Shown one piece after another: positions 38,723 through 39,841 of a stretch of DNA of 39,841 nt (positions within the stretch are counted from its first letter, which is position 1; each line of letters opens with the position of its first letter). The DNA is from Propionibacteriaceae bacterium (GTDB lineage: Bacteria > Actinomycetota > Actinomycetes > Propionibacteriales > Propionibacteriaceae). Under the pieces are notes generated by a model. The model worked only from the letters and a program-made list of their open reading frames with translations. It was not told the origin of the DNA and made no database searches. The stretch is taken from assembly GCA_031254155.1 (NCBI GenBank), contig JAIRVA010000011.1, forward strand, positions 1 through 39,841. The letters run 5' to 3'. A program made the position numbers and the translations under genes.

Positions 38723-39841
38723 GCCGCGGCCAGAGCGCGGAGCATGGCTAGGGCGCCGGTCGTGTGGAGTTGGTCCAGGGCCCAGCGGTACGGGGTGGTG
38801 AAGCGGGGGTCGGCGACGAGGTCGCCGAAGAACTGTTCCAGGCGCAGGAAGGCCAGGGGGTCATCGGGGTGGCGGGCGGCCGCTGCGACCAACTCGTCGC
38901 GGGCGCGGTCGTCGATGGCGAGCGGGCGGCCGGTGTCGTCCGTACCTTCGCACTCACGCGCCCACGCCGCCACCATCGCCGCCGAACGCCGGATGTCGGC
39001 GGCCGGGTCACTGGCGAGGCGCTCCTTGATCATCGGTACCAGCCACTTGGGGATCCGGTCGGACGTTTCCGCGGCCAGCCGCTCGACCGTGTCCCGGACC
39101 GCCACGTTCGAGAAGCGCGCGACCAGGGTGTCCTTGTAGGCTGTCAGGTCCTCACCCGGTACGGGGGTGAGGCTCGGCGTCACGTCGATGTCCATGAAGC
39201 CGCGCACGAACCCGGCGATGTCCGGGTCGGCCATGGCCTCGTGAACGAACTCATAGCCCGCGAGGCGGGCGGGGTACGCGAGCGCCTGGTGCGAGCAGTT
39301 CAACAACCTGAGCTTCATGAGTTCGTAGGGGATGACGTCGTTGGTGAGGTGGACTCCGGCGTGTTCGTAGGCGGGCCGGCCGGTGGGGAAGTCGTCGGTG
39401 AGGGCCCATTGGATGAAGGCTTCGGCTACGACGGGCCAGCCGTCGTCGATGCCGTACCGTCCGGCGATGTCACGGCGGTCCTGGTCGGTGGTTTGCGGGG
39501 TGATCCGGTCGACCATGGACGACGGGAAGTGGACAGTGTCGGCGATCCAGGTGGCGAAGGCGGGGTCGCGGAGTTTCGCGTACGCGGTGAGGGCTTTGCG
39601 GGCGACGGCGCCGTTGTGGAGGATGTTGTCACACGACATGATCGTGAACGGGGGCACGCCCTGGTCGTGGCGGCGGCGCAACCCGTCGTAGAGGTAGCCG
39701 AAGATGGTGGTGGGCCGGGTGCCGGGGACGAGTTCGGCTTGGACGGCGGGGTTGTCGGTGAGGAAGTCGCCGGTGACTTGGTCGAAGTTGTAGCCGCCTT
39801 CGGTGATCGTGAGGGACACGATGCGGATGGCCGGGTCGGCC
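38719..39841 (-). CDS. Mannitol dehydrogenase-family oxidoreductase (partial, 5' end beyond the window)
   Basis: The gene reads off the right edge; about 374 residues are visible. The frame continues upstream of the apparent ATG at 39819 as IRIVSLTITEGGY, the family signature IVSxTVTEGGY, so the true start is outside. Further motifs: PPFTIMSCDNILHNG (NAD and catalytic region), WIADTVHFPSSMVDRITPQT, PAYEHAGVHLTNDVIPYELMKLRLLNCSHQALAYPA with the catalytic Lys. The family covers mannitol 2-dehydrogenase, fructuronate reductase and D-arabinitol dehydrogenase. The missing N-terminal Rossmann part prevents a finer call. It precedes the kinase gene in the same operon. Confidence 0.9.
   Translation of the reverse strand, partial: ADPAIRIVSLTITEGGYNFDQVTGDFLTDNPAVQAELVPGTRPTTIFGYLYDGLRRRHDQGVPPFTIMSCDNILHNGAVARKALTAYAKLRDPAFATWIADTVHFPSSMVDRITPQTTDQDRRDIAGRYGIDDGWPVVAEAFIQWALTDDFPTGRPAYEHAGVHLTNDVIPYELMKLRLLNCSHQALAYPARLAGYEFVHEAMADPDIAGFVRGFMDIDVTPSLTPVPGEDLTAYKDTLVARFSNVAVRDTVERLAAETSDRIPKWLVPMIKERLASDPAADIRRSAAMVAAWARECEGTDDTGRPLAIDDRARDELVAAAARHPDDPLAFLRLEQFFGDLVADPRFTTPYRWALDQLHTTGALAMLRALAAA

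Noticed and set aside
1..39841. CRISPR array or rRNA genes
   Set aside because: No regularly spaced repeats and no rRNA-like sequence were seen anywhere in the window.

Overview
The window is high-GC DNA with actinobacterial gene content: KdpDE, IspH, a CUT1 sugar ABC locus under a ROK regulator, glycerol kinase with its facilitator, AbiE modules, VapC modules and several likely leaderless starts. The genus cannot be fixed from the sequence; the Propionibacteriales or Actinomycetales are a guess. It reads as a chromosome with one integrated mobile element at the left and several defence or toxin-antitoxin islands set between housekeeping operons.

Left end (1 to about 5.8 kb): a mobile element. 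It carries the tail of an ISL3-like transposase, a MobV-type relaxase cut at its 5' side by that IS, two small zinc-ribbon proteins, a membrane-anchored protein with a Ser/Gly stalk and Cys-rich end, an XRE regulator, the antirestriction gene ardA with a small HTH gene, and a membrane protein. It ends at a copy of the 3' end of a tRNA-Pro-like gene (5767-5789). That is the usual scar at the distal end of an element integrated in a tRNA gene, so the intact tRNA and integrase should lie off the left edge.

6.2 to 10.9 kb: a defence island. Two unrelated-looking AbiE-type (type IV) toxin-antitoxin modules flank a PD-(D/E)XK protein of the DUF5655 type. Both antitoxin genes have palindromes in their promoter regions.

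11.1 to 18.9 kb: a sugar operon: ROK regulator, two CUT1 permeases, a lipoprotein binding protein, a GH15 enzyme and a GH31 enzyme. It is probably for uptake and cytoplasmic cleavage of isomaltose-like alpha-glucosides. No ATPase is encoded.

19.0 to 25.5 kb: an EcsC-like gene broken by an in-frame stop, then the most unusual unit, a tightly coupled cassette of visibly lower GC: a C5 cytosine methyltransferase, a 978-residue protein with a MORC/Hsp90-type GHKL ATPase at its N-terminus and a histidine-kinase module with a His-Glu-Phe H-box at its C-terminus, and a 549-residue protein with a receiver-like domain. This looks like a methylation-linked conflict system with built-in phosphotransfer and no recognisable restriction nuclease.

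25.8 to 32.0 kb: a small membrane protein, an orphan kdpDE pair (kdpABC is absent; a KdpF-like small protein sits upstream), ispH and a DJ-1/PfpI protein. 32.0 to 34.4 kb: four toxin-antitoxin units in 2.4 kb, two intact (RHH-PIN, Phd-PIN) and two damaged (an HTH antitoxin with an in-frame stop beside a BrnT-like toxin; an AbrB antitoxin with only the ends of its PIN toxin). 34.5 to 39.8 kb: glpF-glpK, a divergent SorC regulator, a FrcK-like kinase and a mannitol-dehydrogenase-family gene running off the right edge.
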